NCBI RefSeq assembly: GCF_009720385.1
Contig: NZ_ML769304.1
Span: forward strand, 124,001-188,000
Source: Catellatospora vulcania
Lineage (GTDB): Bacteria; Actinomycetota; Actinomycetes; Mycobacteriales; Micromonosporaceae
Reading direction: 5' to 3'
DNA length: 64,000 nucleotides
The translations under genes and the position numbers were made by a program. Of the stretch, positions 1-9,273 are shown piece after piece. Positions within the stretch are counted from its first letter, which is position 1, and every line of letters starts with the position of its first letter. The notes under the pieces were generated by a model that saw nothing but the letters and a program-made list of their open reading frames with translations, made no database searches and was not told the DNA's origin.

Positions 1-1
1 C

Positions 2-349
2 GACTACTTCCAGAGTCTCGGCGAACACGGCCGCTACCCGCTGCTGCGCGCCACCAAGGGCACCATCCGGTTCGACCTCGGCGGCGACGGCCACGCCGAA
101 CACTGGCGCGTCACCATCGACAAAGGCCGCATCGAGGTCGGCCGCGGCAGCGAACCCGCCGACTGCGTCGTGCACGTCGCCAAGAACCTGTTCGACGGCA
201 TGGTCACCGGCCAGGTCAACACCATGGCCGCGGTGCTGCGCGGCCAGATCGACGTCGAAGGCGAGCTGCACCTCATCGTCATGCTGCAACGGCTGTTCCC
301 CGGGCGGCCGTCGCTGCCCGCACCGGCAACCCGGAGGCACCGGAAATGA
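2..349 (+). CDS. SCP2 sterol-binding domain protein, 3' part
   Basis: The gene enters from outside the window; 115 codons are visible and the stop overlaps the next start as ATGA. The visible part matches an SCP2 (sterol carrier protein 2) fold: a strand segment around TIRFDLGGDG, then WRVTIDKGRIEVGRG, a segment with DCVVHVAKNLFDGMVTGQVN, and QIDVEGELHLIVMLQRLFP at the end. SCP2 domains hold lipids or other hydrophobic ligands in a tunnel; in actinobacteria they often stand alone or at the end of larger proteins. The tail after the domain is short and basic. Coupling to the following glucosidase suggests one operon. The ligand cannot be inferred. Confidence 0.75.
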   Translation, partial: DYFQSLGEHGRYPLLRATKGTIRFDLGGDGHAEHWRVTIDKGRIEVGRGSEPADCVVHVAKNLFDGMVTGQVNTMAAVLRGQIDVEGELHLIVMLQRLFPGRPSLPAPATRRHRK

Positions 350-2505
350 CCACCACCGGCTCTGTCAGCACCCTGGACGGCAACACGTTCGTCGTCAGCG
401 ACACCGCCGGCGACATCGACGCCTCACCCACCGAACCCAACGGCCTGTTCTCCTGGGACACCCGCTACCTGTCCCGGTGGGTGCTCACCCTCGACGGCCA
501 CCGCCTCAACCCGCTGTCCACCGACGACCTGCACTACTTCGAGACCCGGTTCTTCCTCGTGCCCGGCACCGGCACCGTGTACGTCGACGCGACCCTGTCG
601 ATCATCCGCCGCCGCGAGGTCGTCGACGGGTTCCGCGAGGAGCTCACCATCCTCAACCACAGCGCGACCCCCGTCGACCTCACCCTGCGGCTCGACGCCG
701 CCGCCGACTTCGCCGACCTGTTCGAGGTCAAGGACCACCTCAAGAAGAAGGGCAAGTACTACACCCGCATCGAGGACAACCTGCTGCTGCTCGGGTACGA
801 GCGCGAGACGTACCGCCGCGAGACCCTCATCAACACCGCCGCCTCCACCCACGTCGACGCGCACGGTCAGACCGCCGAGGCCCCCGCCGCCGCCATCGAC
901 GACGACGGCGTCACGTTCACCGTGCACCTCGGCGGGCACAGCAGCTGGACCACCGACCTGCATGTGCGCTGCTCGCTGTGGGGCTGGGCGGCCAACCAGC
1001 GCGTCACCGCCCGCACCGAGTCCGGGCACACCCGCAAGGACATGGAAGAGGATCTCGAGGAGTGGTTCGCCGGGGCCCCGAAACTGGAATGCGACTGGGA
1101 ACCCCTCAAGCACACCTACCGGCGCAGCCTCACCGACCTGGCCGCGCTGCGGTTCGCCCCGATGACCTCCGGTGAACGCACCCTGCCCGCCGCCGGGCTG
1201 CCCTGGTTCATGACCATGTTCGGCCGCGACAGCATCCTCACCAGCCTGCAGGCGCTGCCGTACGCGCCGTCGCTGGCCGCCACCACGCTGGCCGAGCTGG
1301 GAGCCCGCCAGGGCAGCCGGATCGACGACTTCCGCGACGAGGACCCCGGCAAGATCCTGCACGAGATGCGCTACGGCGAGCTCACCGCCTTCGAGGAACG
1401 CCCGCACTCCCCCTACTACGGCTCCGCCGACAGCACCGCCCTGTTCCTCATCCTGCTCGACGAGTACGAGCGCTGGAGCGGCGACACCAAGCTGGTCCGC
1501 GACCTCGAATTCGAGGCCCGCGCCGCCCTCGACTGGATCGACCAGTACGCCGACCTGCGCGGCGACGGCTACGTCTGGTACGAGACCCGCAACCCCGACA
1601 CCGGCCTGGAGAACCAGTGCTGGAAGGACTCCTGGGACTCCATCTCCTACTCCGACGGCCGCCTGCCCGGCTTCCCCCGCGCCACCTGCGAACTGCAGGG
1701 CTACACCTACGACGCCAAGAAACGCGCCGCACGCCTGGCCCGTACCGTCTGGCAGGACCCGACCCTGGCCGACCGGCTCGACGAGGAGGCCGCCGACCTC
1801 AAACGCCGCTTCAACCGCGACTTCTGGATCGAGGACCGCAAGTACTACGCCCTGGCGCTGGACGCCGACGGCACCCAGGTCGACTCCCTGTCCTCGAACA
1901 TCGGGCACCTGCTCTGGTCCGGCATCGTCGAGCGCCGCCGCGCCCACCACGTCGTCGAACACCTGCTCGGGCCACGCCTCTACTCCGGCTGGGGCATCCG
2001 CACCCTCGCCGAGGGCGAGCAGCGCTACAACCCCGTCGGCTACCACGTCGGCACCGTCTGGCCGTTCGACAACTCGTTCATCGCCTGGGGCCTGCGCCGC
2101 TACGGCTACAAGAACGAAGCCGCCCGCGTCGCCGCCGGCATCCTCGACGCCGCCGAGTTCTTCAACGGCCGGCTGCCCGAAGCCTTCTGCGGCTACGACC
2201 GCGCCGTCACCAAATACCCCGTCCCGTATCCCACCGCCTGCAGCCCGCAGGCCTGGTCGACCGGCACCCCGCTGCTGCTGCTCGGCACCATGCTCGGCCT
2301 GCAGGCCGTCGACGACCACCTCGTCGTCGACCCGGCACTGCCCGTCGGCATCGGCCACCTCGCCCTGCTCGACGTGCCAGGCCGCTGGGGACACCGCGAC
2401 GCCTACGGCCGCGGACGCGTCCAGGTCCGCGCCGACGACCGCCTGCGCAAACTCCGGCCGCAGCTGTCCACCCTGCAGACCCTCGTCAACCGGCGCGAAT
2501 CCTGA
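346..2505 (+). CDS. Amylo-alpha-1,6-glucosidase (glycogen-debranching-type)
   Basis: 719 residues. The first ~210 residues are the beta-rich N-terminal domain of bacterial debranching-type glucosidases (GDE_N_bis; GNTFVVSDTAGDID, LFSWDTRYLSRW). The rest is an alpha/alpha barrel of the amylo-alpha-1,6-glucosidase/trehalase-like group, with LPWFMTMFGRDSILTS, YYGSADSTALFLILLDEY, GRLPEAFCGY and a WPFDNSFIAWGL segment. The family cleaves alpha-1,6 branches or related alpha-glucosides; the true substrate of stand-alone actinobacterial members is often unknown. No signal peptide is present, so it should be cytoplasmic. The start overlaps the SCP2 stop by four bases and the stop shares one base with the MFS start, so the three genes are probably translated together. 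The permease may bring in or export a related sugar (inference). Confidence 0.88.
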   Translation: MTTTGSVSTLDGNTFVVSDTAGDIDASPTEPNGLFSWDTRYLSRWVLTLDGHRLNPLSTDDLHYFETRFFLVPGTGTVYVDATLSIIRRREVVDGFREELTILNHSATPVDLTLRLDAAADFADLFEVKDHLKKKGKYYTRIEDNLLLLGYERETYRRETLINTAASTHVDAHGQTAEAPAAAIDDDGVTFTVHLGGHSSWTTDLHVRCSLWGWAANQRVTARTESGHTRKDMEEDLEEWFAGAPKLECDWEPLKHTYRRSLTDLAALRFAPMTSGERTLPAAGLPWFMTMFGRDSILTSLQALPYAPSLAATTLAELGARQGSRIDDFRDEDPGKILHEMRYGELTAFEERPHSPYYGSADSTALFLILLDEYERWSGDTKLVRDLEFEARAALDWIDQYADLRGDGYVWYETRNPDTGLENQCWKDSWDSISYSDGRLPGFPRATCELQGYTYDAKKRAARLARTVWQDPTLADRLDEEAADLKRRFNRDFWIEDRKYYALALDADGTQVDSLSSNIGHLLWSGIVERRRAHHVVEHLLGPRLYSGWGIRTLAEGEQRYNPVGYHVGTVWPFDNSFIAWGLRRYGYKNEAARVAAGILDAAEFFNGRLPEAFCGYDRAVTKYPVPYPTACSPQAWSTGTPLLLLGTMLGLQAVDDHLVVDPALPVGIGHLALLDVPGRWGHRDAYGRGRVQVRADDRLRKLRPQLSTLQTLVNRRES

Positions 2506-3728
2506 TGGCCACACGCACCCAGACGACCGTCGTCGACATCGCCGGGGTCGTACAGGGCATCGTGCTGGTCACCATCCCCGCCGCGAGCACGATCCTCACC
2601 GACCCGGCCCACTACGGGCTGTCCACCGCCCAGTACGGTGCCATGTTCGCCCCGCAGGTCGTCGCCGCCATCGCCGCCTCGCTGGCCGGCGCGGGCCTGG
2701 CCCGCCGCCACGGCACCCACGCCGTCTACCTCGCCGGCCTGGCCTGCTCCCTGACGTCCATGGTGCTGCTGCTGGCCAGCGCCGCCGTCATGCACCAGCA
2801 GGACATCGCCTACCCGCTGCTGCTTGCCGCCACCGCGTTCCTCGGCGCAGGCTTCGGCCTCGCCGTGCCCGCACTCAACTCACTGGCCGCCGCGTTCCAC
2901 CCCGGCGCCGTGGACAAGGCCGTGCTCATCCTCAACGCGCTGCTCGGACTCGGCACCGTCCTGGCGCCCGTCTTCGTCGCGCTGTTCGTCGGGCTCGGCT
3001 TCTGGTGGGGGCTGCCCGTGCTGTCCACGCTGCTGCTCGTCGGCCTGCTCGCGGTCAGCCTCGGGCTGCCCATGCACACCGGCGCGCGTGCCGCCGCGAC
3101 CGCCGCCCGCGGCCGACTGCCCGCCCGGTTCTGGCTCTACGCCGCGTTCGCGCTGCTCTACGGCATCTGCGAGACCGTCAACGGCAACTGGGCCCAGCTC
3201 GACATGACCAGCAGCGTCGGCGCCAGCACCACGACCGCCGCGCTCGCTCTCACCGCGTTCTGGGCCATGGTCACCCTGGGCCGGCTGCTGTTCGCCGCCA
3301 TCACCCGGTGGCTGCCCGCCCGCGCCACCTTCCACCTGCTGCCCTTCGCCCTCGCCGGGATCTTCGGCGTCATCGCCACGCTGCCCCACGGCCACGATGT
3401 CCAGGGCGTCATCGCCTTCGGGGCGGCCGGGTTGTGCTGCTCGGCCCTGCTCCCGCTGACCATCAGCTTCGGGCAGGGCGAGCTCACCGGGTTCTCCGCC
3501 GCCGTCGCGGGTGGCGTCATCGCCGCCTACCAGCTCGGGTACGGCATCGCCGCCTTCGGCGCGGGCCCGCTCGTCAATTCCGGCACACCGATATCACACC
3601 TCTACGCCATCGCCGCGTTCGTCGCGATCGCCATGGGCCTGCTGTCGTTCGCCGTCGCCCACCGCCAGCGCTCACCACGCGCCCTGCACCCGGCGCCGGC
3701 ACCGGTACACGCACAGCCGACGGCATGA
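2505..3728 (+). CDS. MFS transporter
   Basis: 407 residues beginning MATRTQTTVVDIAG; the ATG overlaps the preceding stop by one base, which fixes the start. The protein is almost entirely hydrophobic with about 12 membrane segments and short basic loops (LARRHGTH after segment 2, ITRWLPARATFH in the second half), the usual major facilitator layout. It has no known sugar-porter signature that would name a substrate. Translational coupling to the debranching-type glucosidase suggests a sugar or sugar derivative (inference). It converges with the HAD gene with only 16 bases between them, too little room for separate terminators. Confidence 0.82.
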   Translation: MATRTQTTVVDIAGVVQGIVLVTIPAASTILTDPAHYGLSTAQYGAMFAPQVVAAIAASLAGAGLARRHGTHAVYLAGLACSLTSMVLLLASAAVMHQQDIAYPLLLAATAFLGAGFGLAVPALNSLAAAFHPGAVDKAVLILNALLGLGTVLAPVFVALFVGLGFWWGLPVLSTLLLVGLLAVSLGLPMHTGARAAATAARGRLPARFWLYAAFALLYGICETVNGNWAQLDMTSSVGASTTTAALALTAFWAMVTLGRLLFAAITRWLPARATFHLLPFALAGIFGVIATLPHGHDVQGVIAFGAAGLCCSALLPLTISFGQGELTGFSAAVAGGVIAAYQLGYGIAAFGAGPLVNSGTPISHLYAIAAFVAIAMGLLSFAVAHRQRSPRALHPAPAPVHAQPTA

Positions 3729-3744
3729 CCTCGACCCTCCACGC

Positions 3745-4449
3745 CTAGGCCGTGCTCGCCCCCGGCTGCAGCACACCCCGGCCCGCCGGCACCTCACCCA
3801 GCAGCTGTGACAGCTCCGCCAGCGAACCCACCACCGGGCCCGCCCACACCCGGGAACGGTCGACGAACTCCGCCGTACGCACCACAGCCGCGCCGACCGC
3901 GGCCGCGCCCGCCAGCTCGCCGTCCGCGCCGTCGCCGACGAACACGCAGCCGCTCGGCGCCACCCCGAGTGCCGCGGCGGCGGCCCGATAGATCCCCGGC
4001 TCGGGCTTGGCGACCCCGGCCTCGCAGGAGAACACCGCCGCGTCGAATCGGCGGGACAGGCCCGAACCCGGCCATGCCTCGGCGACCTCCGCCGTCGCGT
4101 TGCTGACCAGCCCCAACCGCCATCCCGCCGCCCGCAGGCCGTCGAGCGCCACCAGGGTGCTCGACGGCGCCGAGTTCAGCAGCCACGACGCCAGTTCCAG
4201 CCGCAGCGCGGCCGCGCGGGCCACCTGCTTCGCGCTGGGGGCTACGCCGAGCCGACCGGCGAGCACCCGTACCGTCTCCTCGGCCGACCACCGGACCAGC
4301 CGCTCGGGCCAGGAGTCGTGATATGCCCGGACCAGCGCCGACGGATCCACGCCGACGATCTCTCCCATCCTGGCCACGACCCGGTCCCGCTGCGCGTCAG
4401 CGCCGTCCAGCAACGTATGGAACAGGTCGAACAGAATGGTCCCGGGCAC
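3745..4449 (-). CDS. HAD-superfamily hydrolase
   Basis: 234 residues from a GTG start. All HAD motifs are visible: I is FDLFHTLLD (nucleophile D8), II is GLVSNAT, III is the Lys of AGVAKPEPGIY, and IV is FVGDGADGELAG. In motif I the usual second Asp (DxD) is Phe (D8-L-F10). That Asp is the general acid in phosphatases; its absence is typical of the haloacid-dehalogenase-like and some other HAD branches, so phosphatase activity cannot be assumed. The cap region between motifs I and II is helical, as in C1-cap enzymes. No operon partner is evident. Confidence 0.8.
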   Translation of the reverse strand: MPGTILFDLFHTLLDGADAQRDRVVARMGEIVGVDPSALVRAYHDSWPERLVRWSAEETVRVLAGRLGVAPSAKQVARAAALRLELASWLLNSAPSSTLVALDGLRAAGWRLGLVSNATAEVAEAWPGSGLSRRFDAAVFSCEAGVAKPEPGIYRAAAAALGVAPSGCVFVGDGADGELAGAAAVGAAVVRTAEFVDRSRVWAGPVVGSLAELSQLLGEVPAGRGVLQPGASTA

Positions 4450-4545
4450 GGCCGAAGGCTACCAGCCCAGGTCGGCGCCCTGTCCGTGATCGGTTCCGGC
4501 GTCACCACCGCCACCCGCCACGACAGTGGCGGATGCTGCGGCCAC

Positions 4546-5205
4546 TCAGCGAGGTATGTGACCAGGTCCGCCCGTGCCGGCCGCCCGGCCGGCAAGGCGC
4601 ATGGTGAGGGACTGGAACCGGAACTCCCCGACGGGGACCACGTGGAAGTCCTCGACCTCGAAGAACCTGCGCGCGTAGGCCAGCAGCACCTCGTCGGTGC
4701 GCCAGGCGAAGAACCGCTTCGGCTCGTGCTGGTCGGTGTCGAGCACGCCCTCGCGGTGGTGGCCGCCCCACACACCGACGTAGCACAGTCCGCCGGGCAC
4801 CAGCACGCGGCGGATGCCGTCCAGGACCTCCGCCAGGTCGGCGTCGGGCACGTGCAGCAGACAGTTCATCGCGTACACCGCGTCGACGGACTCCGCCGGC
4901 AGGCCGAGGTCGAGGAAGTGGGCCACCCGGGCGTCCACGCCCTTGGCCCGGCACCGGGCCACCATTTCCGGGGACAGGTCGACGGCGACGACCTCGTAGC
5001 CGGCGTCCATGAAGTGCCGGCTGTCCTGGCCGGTTCCCGCCCCTATCTCGAGCAGCCTGCGCCGCCCCTCGGCGCGCAGCCGCGCCTCGAATTCCGCCCG
5101 CTCGGCGACCTTCCAGGGCTCCTTGTCGAAGGTGTCGCGCTCGGCCGCGCCACCGTCGTACGCCTGCCGCAGCCCGGCGAGCACGTCGCTGTATCGAACG
5201 CTCAT
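4546..5205 (-). CDS. SAM-dependent methyltransferase (class I)
   Basis: 219 residues. The Rossmann SAM-binding motif I is LLEIGAGTGQDS (about residues 51-62), followed by an acidic motif II end (VVAVDLSPEM) and a motif near AVYAMNCLLHVP typical of the Methyltransf_11/25 group. The C-terminal half (RFFAWRTDEVLLAYARRFFEVEDF) resembles the substrate-side extension seen in small-molecule O/N-methyltransferases. The start is the first ATG in a good context (MSVRYSDVL). It is a single gene, divergent from the coiled-coil gene. The substrate is unknown. Confidence 0.85.
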   Translation of the reverse strand: MSVRYSDVLAGLRQAYDGGAAERDTFDKEPWKVAERAEFEARLRAEGRRRLLEIGAGTGQDSRHFMDAGYEVVAVDLSPEMVARCRAKGVDARVAHFLDLGLPAESVDAVYAMNCLLHVPDADLAEVLDGIRRVLVPGGLCYVGVWGGHHREGVLDTDQHEPKRFFAWRTDEVLLAYARRFFEVEDFHVVPVGEFRFQSLTMRLAGRAAGTGGPGHIPR

Positions 5206-5296
5206 GTGGTCCCCCCGAAGGCCGAATCCGGCTCAGCGTAGGGCCTCGCATCAGCCCATGGCAGCCCCGCCCGCCAACGACTACGCTGCGCACTTG

Positions 5297-6409
5297 ATGT
5301 CCACACCGCACCCCGAAGAGACGACCCGGCCCTGCGCATACTGCGGCAAGCCGGTCACCCAGCGTGCCGCCGCGGGGCGGCCGTTCCGGTACTGCCGCGA
5401 CAACGACGGCGCGTGCCAGGCCTCCGCCCGCAACAGCCGGCTGCGTCACCGTAACTCCCCCGGCCTCGCGGGCCAGGTCGCCAAGGCGTTCGAGGTCGTC
5501 GAGAAGCTGGAGCAGGTCGCGGAGACCCTGGCCGAGGCGCTCGACGCCGAGCTGTCCCCCACCGGGGTCGAACGGCAGCTCGCCGAGATCCGTGCAGCGG
5601 CCGCGCACCAGGTCGCCGACGCTCACGCGGAACGCGACCAGGCCCGTGACGAGGCCGAACGGGCCGCCCAGGCCACCCGGGAGGCCGTCGAGGCCGCCGC
5701 ACGCGCCAGGGCCGACGCCGAGGTGGCGGTACGCGAGGCGGAGCAGCGCGCCGAGACGGCCGTCCGCGAGGCCCGCGAAGCCGCCGAGGCGTCGGTCGCC
5801 GCCGCCGAAGCGCGCGCCGCCGAGCAGCGTGAACTCGCGCAGAAGGCTGCCGCGTCGGCCGTCGAGTCCGCGCGGACCGCAGCCGCAGCGACCGACGAGC
5901 GCGACGCCGCCCGGCGTGACCACTCGGCCGCGGAGGCGCTGCGGGCCGAGGCCTACCGCGACCGTGACGCCACCCGGGCCGCCGCCGACCAGGTGCAGGC
6001 GGCGTTCGACCTGGCCCGTGGCGTCGCCGAGGAGGCCGGGCGCGAAGCCGAGGCGTCGAAGGCCGAGCTGGTCCGCGCGCAGCAGCAGGCCGCGTCGATC
6101 CAGGCTGAGGCTGCGACGGTACGCCAGGAGCAGGCGCAGCAGCTCACCGCGCTGCGGTCGGAGCTGGGCGAGGCGCGGACCGCAGCCGCGACCGCGGAGG
6201 CCGCACGGGCGGCCGCGGAGACGCTGGCGCAGCATCGGCAGACCGACGTGACCGTGCTGACGGTGCAGCGGGACGCCGCCGTGGCCGAGGCGGCGGCGCT
6301 GCGGGCGCGCGTCGACGAGCTGACCGGCCAGGTCGGACAGCTCGCGGGCACGCTCACGCAGCTCACCGCCAAACTGACCGCCCCCGCGCAGGCCGAGGTG
6401 GCCACCTGA
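5297..6409 (+). CDS. Zinc-ribbon plus long coiled-coil protein
   Basis: 370 residues from ATG 5297. An in-frame ATG at 5258 would add 13 residues; neither start has a convincing ribosome site. Residues 13-40 hold a Cys cluster (C13-AY-C16, C33, C40) that looks like a small zinc-binding finger. Nearly all the rest is an uninterrupted Ala/Glu/Arg-rich heptad region (REAEQRAETAVREAREAAEA style) predicted as a long coiled coil. Similar small finger plus coiled-coil proteins occur in actinomycetes and are thought to be DNA-associated or scaffold proteins, but no function is established here. The coding strand is strongly biased in Ala/Arg/Glu, so frame shadows are extensive. Confidence 0.72.
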   Translation: MSTPHPEETTRPCAYCGKPVTQRAAAGRPFRYCRDNDGACQASARNSRLRHRNSPGLAGQVAKAFEVVEKLEQVAETLAEALDAELSPTGVERQLAEIRAAAAHQVADAHAERDQARDEAERAAQATREAVEAAARARADAEVAVREAEQRAETAVREAREAAEASVAAAEARAAEQRELAQKAAASAVESARTAAAATDERDAARRDHSAAEALRAEAYRDRDATRAAADQVQAAFDLARGVAEEAGREAEASKAELVRAQQQAASIQAEAATVRQEQAQQLTALRSELGEARTAAATAEAARAAAETLAQHRQTDVTVLTVQRDAAVAEAAALRARVDELTGQVGQLAGTLTQLTAKLTAPAQAEVAT

Positions 6410-6431
6410 CGCACTGACCTGCACCGGCCGG

Positions 6432-6464
6432 TCGGCCTCCTGCTGTGGGAGGAGGGGCGGCCGA
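6432..6464. terminator. Possible hairpin terminator after the coiled-coil gene
   Basis: Arms TCGGCC and GGCCGA enclose a shorter inner pairing TCCT/AGGA with a bulge, 23 bases after the stop of the coiled-coil gene. There is no U-tract, as is common in actinomycetes. Confidence 0.4.
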
Positions 6465-6530
6465 TGGCAGGAGGGCGGTCCGGGCTCGTGGCAGGAGGTT
6501 CGGCGGCGCCGCATCCGCGAGCGTCGAGGT

Positions 6531-7475
6531 ATGAATCCACTCCTGCGCACCACCGCTCCCGTGCGCGCGGCGCTGCACGGCAGCCGCGTCCTCACCTGGC
6601 TGTCCGCCCTGATGGGGGCGCTGCTCCTGGTCGCCCTGGTCGGCCTGGTCGTCGACGACCGCACCGTCGGCGGCCAGGCCGCGTGGTTGAAGCCGGCCAA
6701 GTTCGCCATCTCGTTCGCGGTGTACGGGCTGACCATGGCCTGGCTGCTCGGCCAGCTGCGGCGGGGGCGGCGGCTCGCGCGGTGGGCCGCGTACGCCATC
6801 GTGGTCACCGGCACGCTGGAGGTCGGCATCATCGTGTTCCAGGCCGCGCGCGGCCGGGCCAGCCACTACAACGAGGCCACGCCGCTGGACGAGGCCCTGT
6901 GGCAGGTCATGGGCCCGACCATCATGGTGCTGTGGGTCGCGACGGTCGTGCTGACGGTGCTGCTGTGGCGCGACGGGCTGCCGGACCGGGCGAGCACCTG
7001 GGCCGTCCGGCTGGGCATGCTCCTGCTGCTGCTGGGACTGCTGCAGGGGTTCACCATGGTGGTGCCCACGGCCGAGCAGCTCGCGCTCGACGAGCAGGGT
7101 GTGGAGACGCTGATGGGCGCGCATGCGGTCGGGGTGCGCGACGGCGGCCCTGGCATGCCGCTGACCGGCTGGAGCACCACGGGCGGCGACCTGCGTATCG
7201 GGCACTTCGTCGGCATGCACGGGCTGCAGGCGGTGCTGCTGTTCGCGATGCTGCTGCCGGCACTGGTCGCGGACGTGGCACGGCGTGCCCGGCTGGTGGT
7301 GGTGTTCTCGTTCGGCTACGCCGGGCTGCTGGTCCTGGTCACCTGGCAGGCGCTGCGGGGTCAGCCGCTGCTCGCACCGGACGCGCTCACGCTCGCCGCG
7401 GCAGGTGGGCTGTTCGCGGCCACCGTGCTCGGTGCGGTGATCACGATACGGTGGCCGCACCGGGTGTCCGGTTAG
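6531..7475 (+). CDS. Integral membrane protein of unknown function
   Basis: 314 residues with about eight hydrophobic segments, starting with WLSALMGALLLVALVGLVV and ending with LAAAGGLFAATVLGAVITI. A recurrent motif KPAKFAISFAVYGLTMAWLLG follows the first segment, and a loop with HAVGVRDGGPGMP separates segments 5 and 6, followed by IGHFVGMHGLQAVL with two His inside the membrane region. I do not recognise a named family. It ends one base before the histidine kinase start, so the three genes to 9260 probably form one operon. A membrane protein placed directly before a kinase/regulator pair could be its partner or target (inference). Confidence 0.75.
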   Translation: MNPLLRTTAPVRAALHGSRVLTWLSALMGALLLVALVGLVVDDRTVGGQAAWLKPAKFAISFAVYGLTMAWLLGQLRRGRRLARWAAYAIVVTGTLEVGIIVFQAARGRASHYNEATPLDEALWQVMGPTIMVLWVATVVLTVLLWRDGLPDRASTWAVRLGMLLLLLGLLQGFTMVVPTAEQLALDEQGVETLMGAHAVGVRDGGPGMPLTGWSTTGGDLRIGHFVGMHGLQAVLLFAMLLPALVADVARRARLVVVFSFGYAGLLVLVTWQALRGQPLLAPDALTLAAAGGLFAATVLGAVITIRWPHRVSG

Positions 7476-7476
7476 G

Positions 7477-8625
7477 ATGGCGGCCATGCTGTGGGTGGGA
7501 CGGCTGTTCGAGGAGCGGTACACCGCGGTCCGCCTCACCCTCGTGGTCCTCAGCGGCGTCGGCTATCTCACGATGACGCCGGAGGGCCGGTCGGTGAGCC
7601 CCGTCGACCTGACCCTCGCGATCGGCGTGCTGCTGTTCTCCTACGTCGGGGTGCGGTGGCCGTTCGCCGCCGTGGTCTGGGTGTCGCTGGTGCTCGGGCT
7701 GGGGTTCGTCATCGGCGGCGACAACGACACCTTGCCGACGGTGGGGCTGGGGTGGGCGATGTTCGAGCTGGGCGCGCGCCGGGGCGGCTGGCCGGTGTGG
7801 ACGGGCCTCGGACTCGGGCTGGCCGCGCACGTCGTGTCCGATCTGAGTGAGTTCATCGCCGACCCGCAGACCGTGGCGTACGGCGCGGCTGCGGCGGTGG
7901 CCGCGCCGCTGCTGCTCGGTATGCACGTGCGGGCGCTGGGCGAGCTGAACCGGCAGGCCGCCGGCAGGGCCGCGCAGGAGCAGGCCCGGGTGCGCGACGA
8001 CGAGCGCACCAGCATCGCCCGCGAGCTGCACGACCTGGTGGCCCACCATGTGGCCTCGATCGTGCTGCGCGTCGCGGTGGCCCGCGACGTGCTGCGGCCG
8101 TCCGATCCGCGGGTGCGCCAGGTGCTCGACGACGTGCACGCGACCGGTTCGAGTGCGCTGGCCGACCTGCGCAAGCTGGTCACGGTCCTGCGTGATCCGG
8201 GCACCGCGCAGCAGGTGTTCTTCGTGGACCCGGAGGGCCTGCCCGTGGCGCTGCAGGCCGCCGTGGACCGCTGCCACGGCATCGGCCTGAGCGTGCAGGC
8301 CGACATCGACCCGGAGGTGGTCGGGCTGGACTCGCGTACGGCGCTGGCGTTGCTGCGCCTGACCCAGGAGGGGCTGGCGAACGTGGCCCGGCACGCGGGG
8401 ACGGCGGCGCGGGCGCGGCTGTCGATCCGGCTCGGCGGCGAGCAGGTCGCCTTCGAGCTGCGGGACTTCGGCGGCCCCGCCGCACCGGGCGGGCCGGGCG
8501 GCGGACACGGACTGGTGGGTCTGCGGGAGCGGGTCGAGGTGCTGGGCGGCAGGCTGCAGGCCGGTCCGGCGGACGCCGGATGGCTGCTGTCGGCGTCGCT
8601 GCCGACGGCGGGGGTGGCCGTGTGA
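7477..8625 (+). CDS. NarL-type sensor histidine kinase
   Basis: 382 residues (ATG 7477; a second in-frame ATG lies at 7486). The N-terminal half has about five membrane segments with short loops and no extracellular sensor domain, so sensing is probably within the membrane or through the upstream membrane protein. The HisKA_3 box is RTSIARELHDLVAHHV with the phospho-acceptor at about H185. The HATPase region has an N box in RLTQEGLANVARHAG and a G box in GGGHGLVGLRERVE. This is the LuxR/NarL-coupled HPK7 class common in actinomycetes. It overlaps the response regulator start by four bases (GTGA), so the two are co-translated and cognate. Confidence 0.92.
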   Translation: MAAMLWVGRLFEERYTAVRLTLVVLSGVGYLTMTPEGRSVSPVDLTLAIGVLLFSYVGVRWPFAAVVWVSLVLGLGFVIGGDNDTLPTVGLGWAMFELGARRGGWPVWTGLGLGLAAHVVSDLSEFIADPQTVAYGAAAAVAAPLLLGMHVRALGELNRQAAGRAAQEQARVRDDERTSIARELHDLVAHHVASIVLRVAVARDVLRPSDPRVRQVLDDVHATGSSALADLRKLVTVLRDPGTAQQVFFVDPEGLPVALQAAVDRCHGIGLSVQADIDPEVVGLDSRTALALLRLTQEGLANVARHAGTAARARLSIRLGGEQVAFELRDFGGPAAPGGPGGGHGLVGLRERVEVLGGRLQAGPADAGWLLSASLPTAGVAV

Positions 8626-9260
8626 TCCGGGTGCTGCTCGTGGACGACCAGCGGCTGGTCCGGGCGGGGCTGCGGATGCTGTGCGAGTCGGTGCCGGACA
8701 TGCAGGTCGTGGGCGAGGCCGCGGACGGCGCGGCCGCGGTGCGGTTGGCCGAGCAGGTGCACCCCGACGTGGTGCTGATGGACCTGCGGATGCCCGGGAT
8801 GGACGGCACGACGGCGACGTCGCGGATCCTGGCGCAGCGTCCCTCGGCGCGGGTCGTCGTGCTGACGACTTTCGACGACGACGAGCACCTGTATCCGGCG
8901 CTGGCCGCGGGCGCGTGCGGGTTCCTGGTCAAGGACGCGAGCCCGGACGAGCTGCTGGACGGGGTGCGCCGGGCGGCCGCGGGCGACAGCCCGTTCAGTC
9001 CGGCGGTGCTGCGACGGCTGGTCGAGCAGGCGGTACGCCACCAGCAGGCCCCCGTGGCGGTGCCCGCCCTGCCGGGAGTCACCGAACGCGAGCGGGAGGT
9101 GCTCGCCCTGGTCGGCCAGGGGCTGTCGAACCCGGAGATAGCGGCGCGGCTGCACCTCGGGGTGACGACGGTCAAGACGCACGTGGCGAACCTGATGGCG
9201 AAGACCGGCAGCGCCAACAGGGTGCAGCTGGCGGTGCACGCGGCTTCGGGCACCCGGTAG
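8622..9260 (+). CDS. NarL/LuxR-type response regulator
   Basis: 212 residues from GTG 8622, which overlaps the kinase stop as GTGA. The receiver domain shows the acidic pair D8-D9, phospho-acceptor D54 (VVLMDLRMPG), T in VVVLTTFDDDE and K in GFLVKDASPDE. The C-terminal LuxR helix-turn-helix is VTEREREVLALVGQGLSN through TTVKTHVANLMAKTG. It is expected to be phosphorylated by the adjoining kinase and to bind DNA as a dimer. No target is evident; self-regulation of the 6531-9260 unit is possible. It converges with the marR-type gene with a 13-base gap. Confidence 0.94.
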   Translation: MIRVLLVDDQRLVRAGLRMLCESVPDMQVVGEAADGAAAVRLAEQVHPDVVLMDLRMPGMDGTTATSRILAQRPSARVVVLTTFDDDEHLYPALAAGACGFLVKDASPDELLDGVRRAAAGDSPFSPAVLRRLVEQAVRHQQAPVAVPALPGVTEREREVLALVGQGLSNPEIAARLHLGVTTVKTHVANLMAKTGSANRVQLAVHAASGTR

Positions 9261-9273
9261 CCGCGGACGCGGA

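Noticed and set aside
424-2514. Long open frame of 696 codons antisense to the debranching-type gene
   Set aside because: It is the antisense shadow of a GC-rich gene; composition is Gly/Val/Ala-rich without domain signs, while the plus-strand protein has clear motifs.
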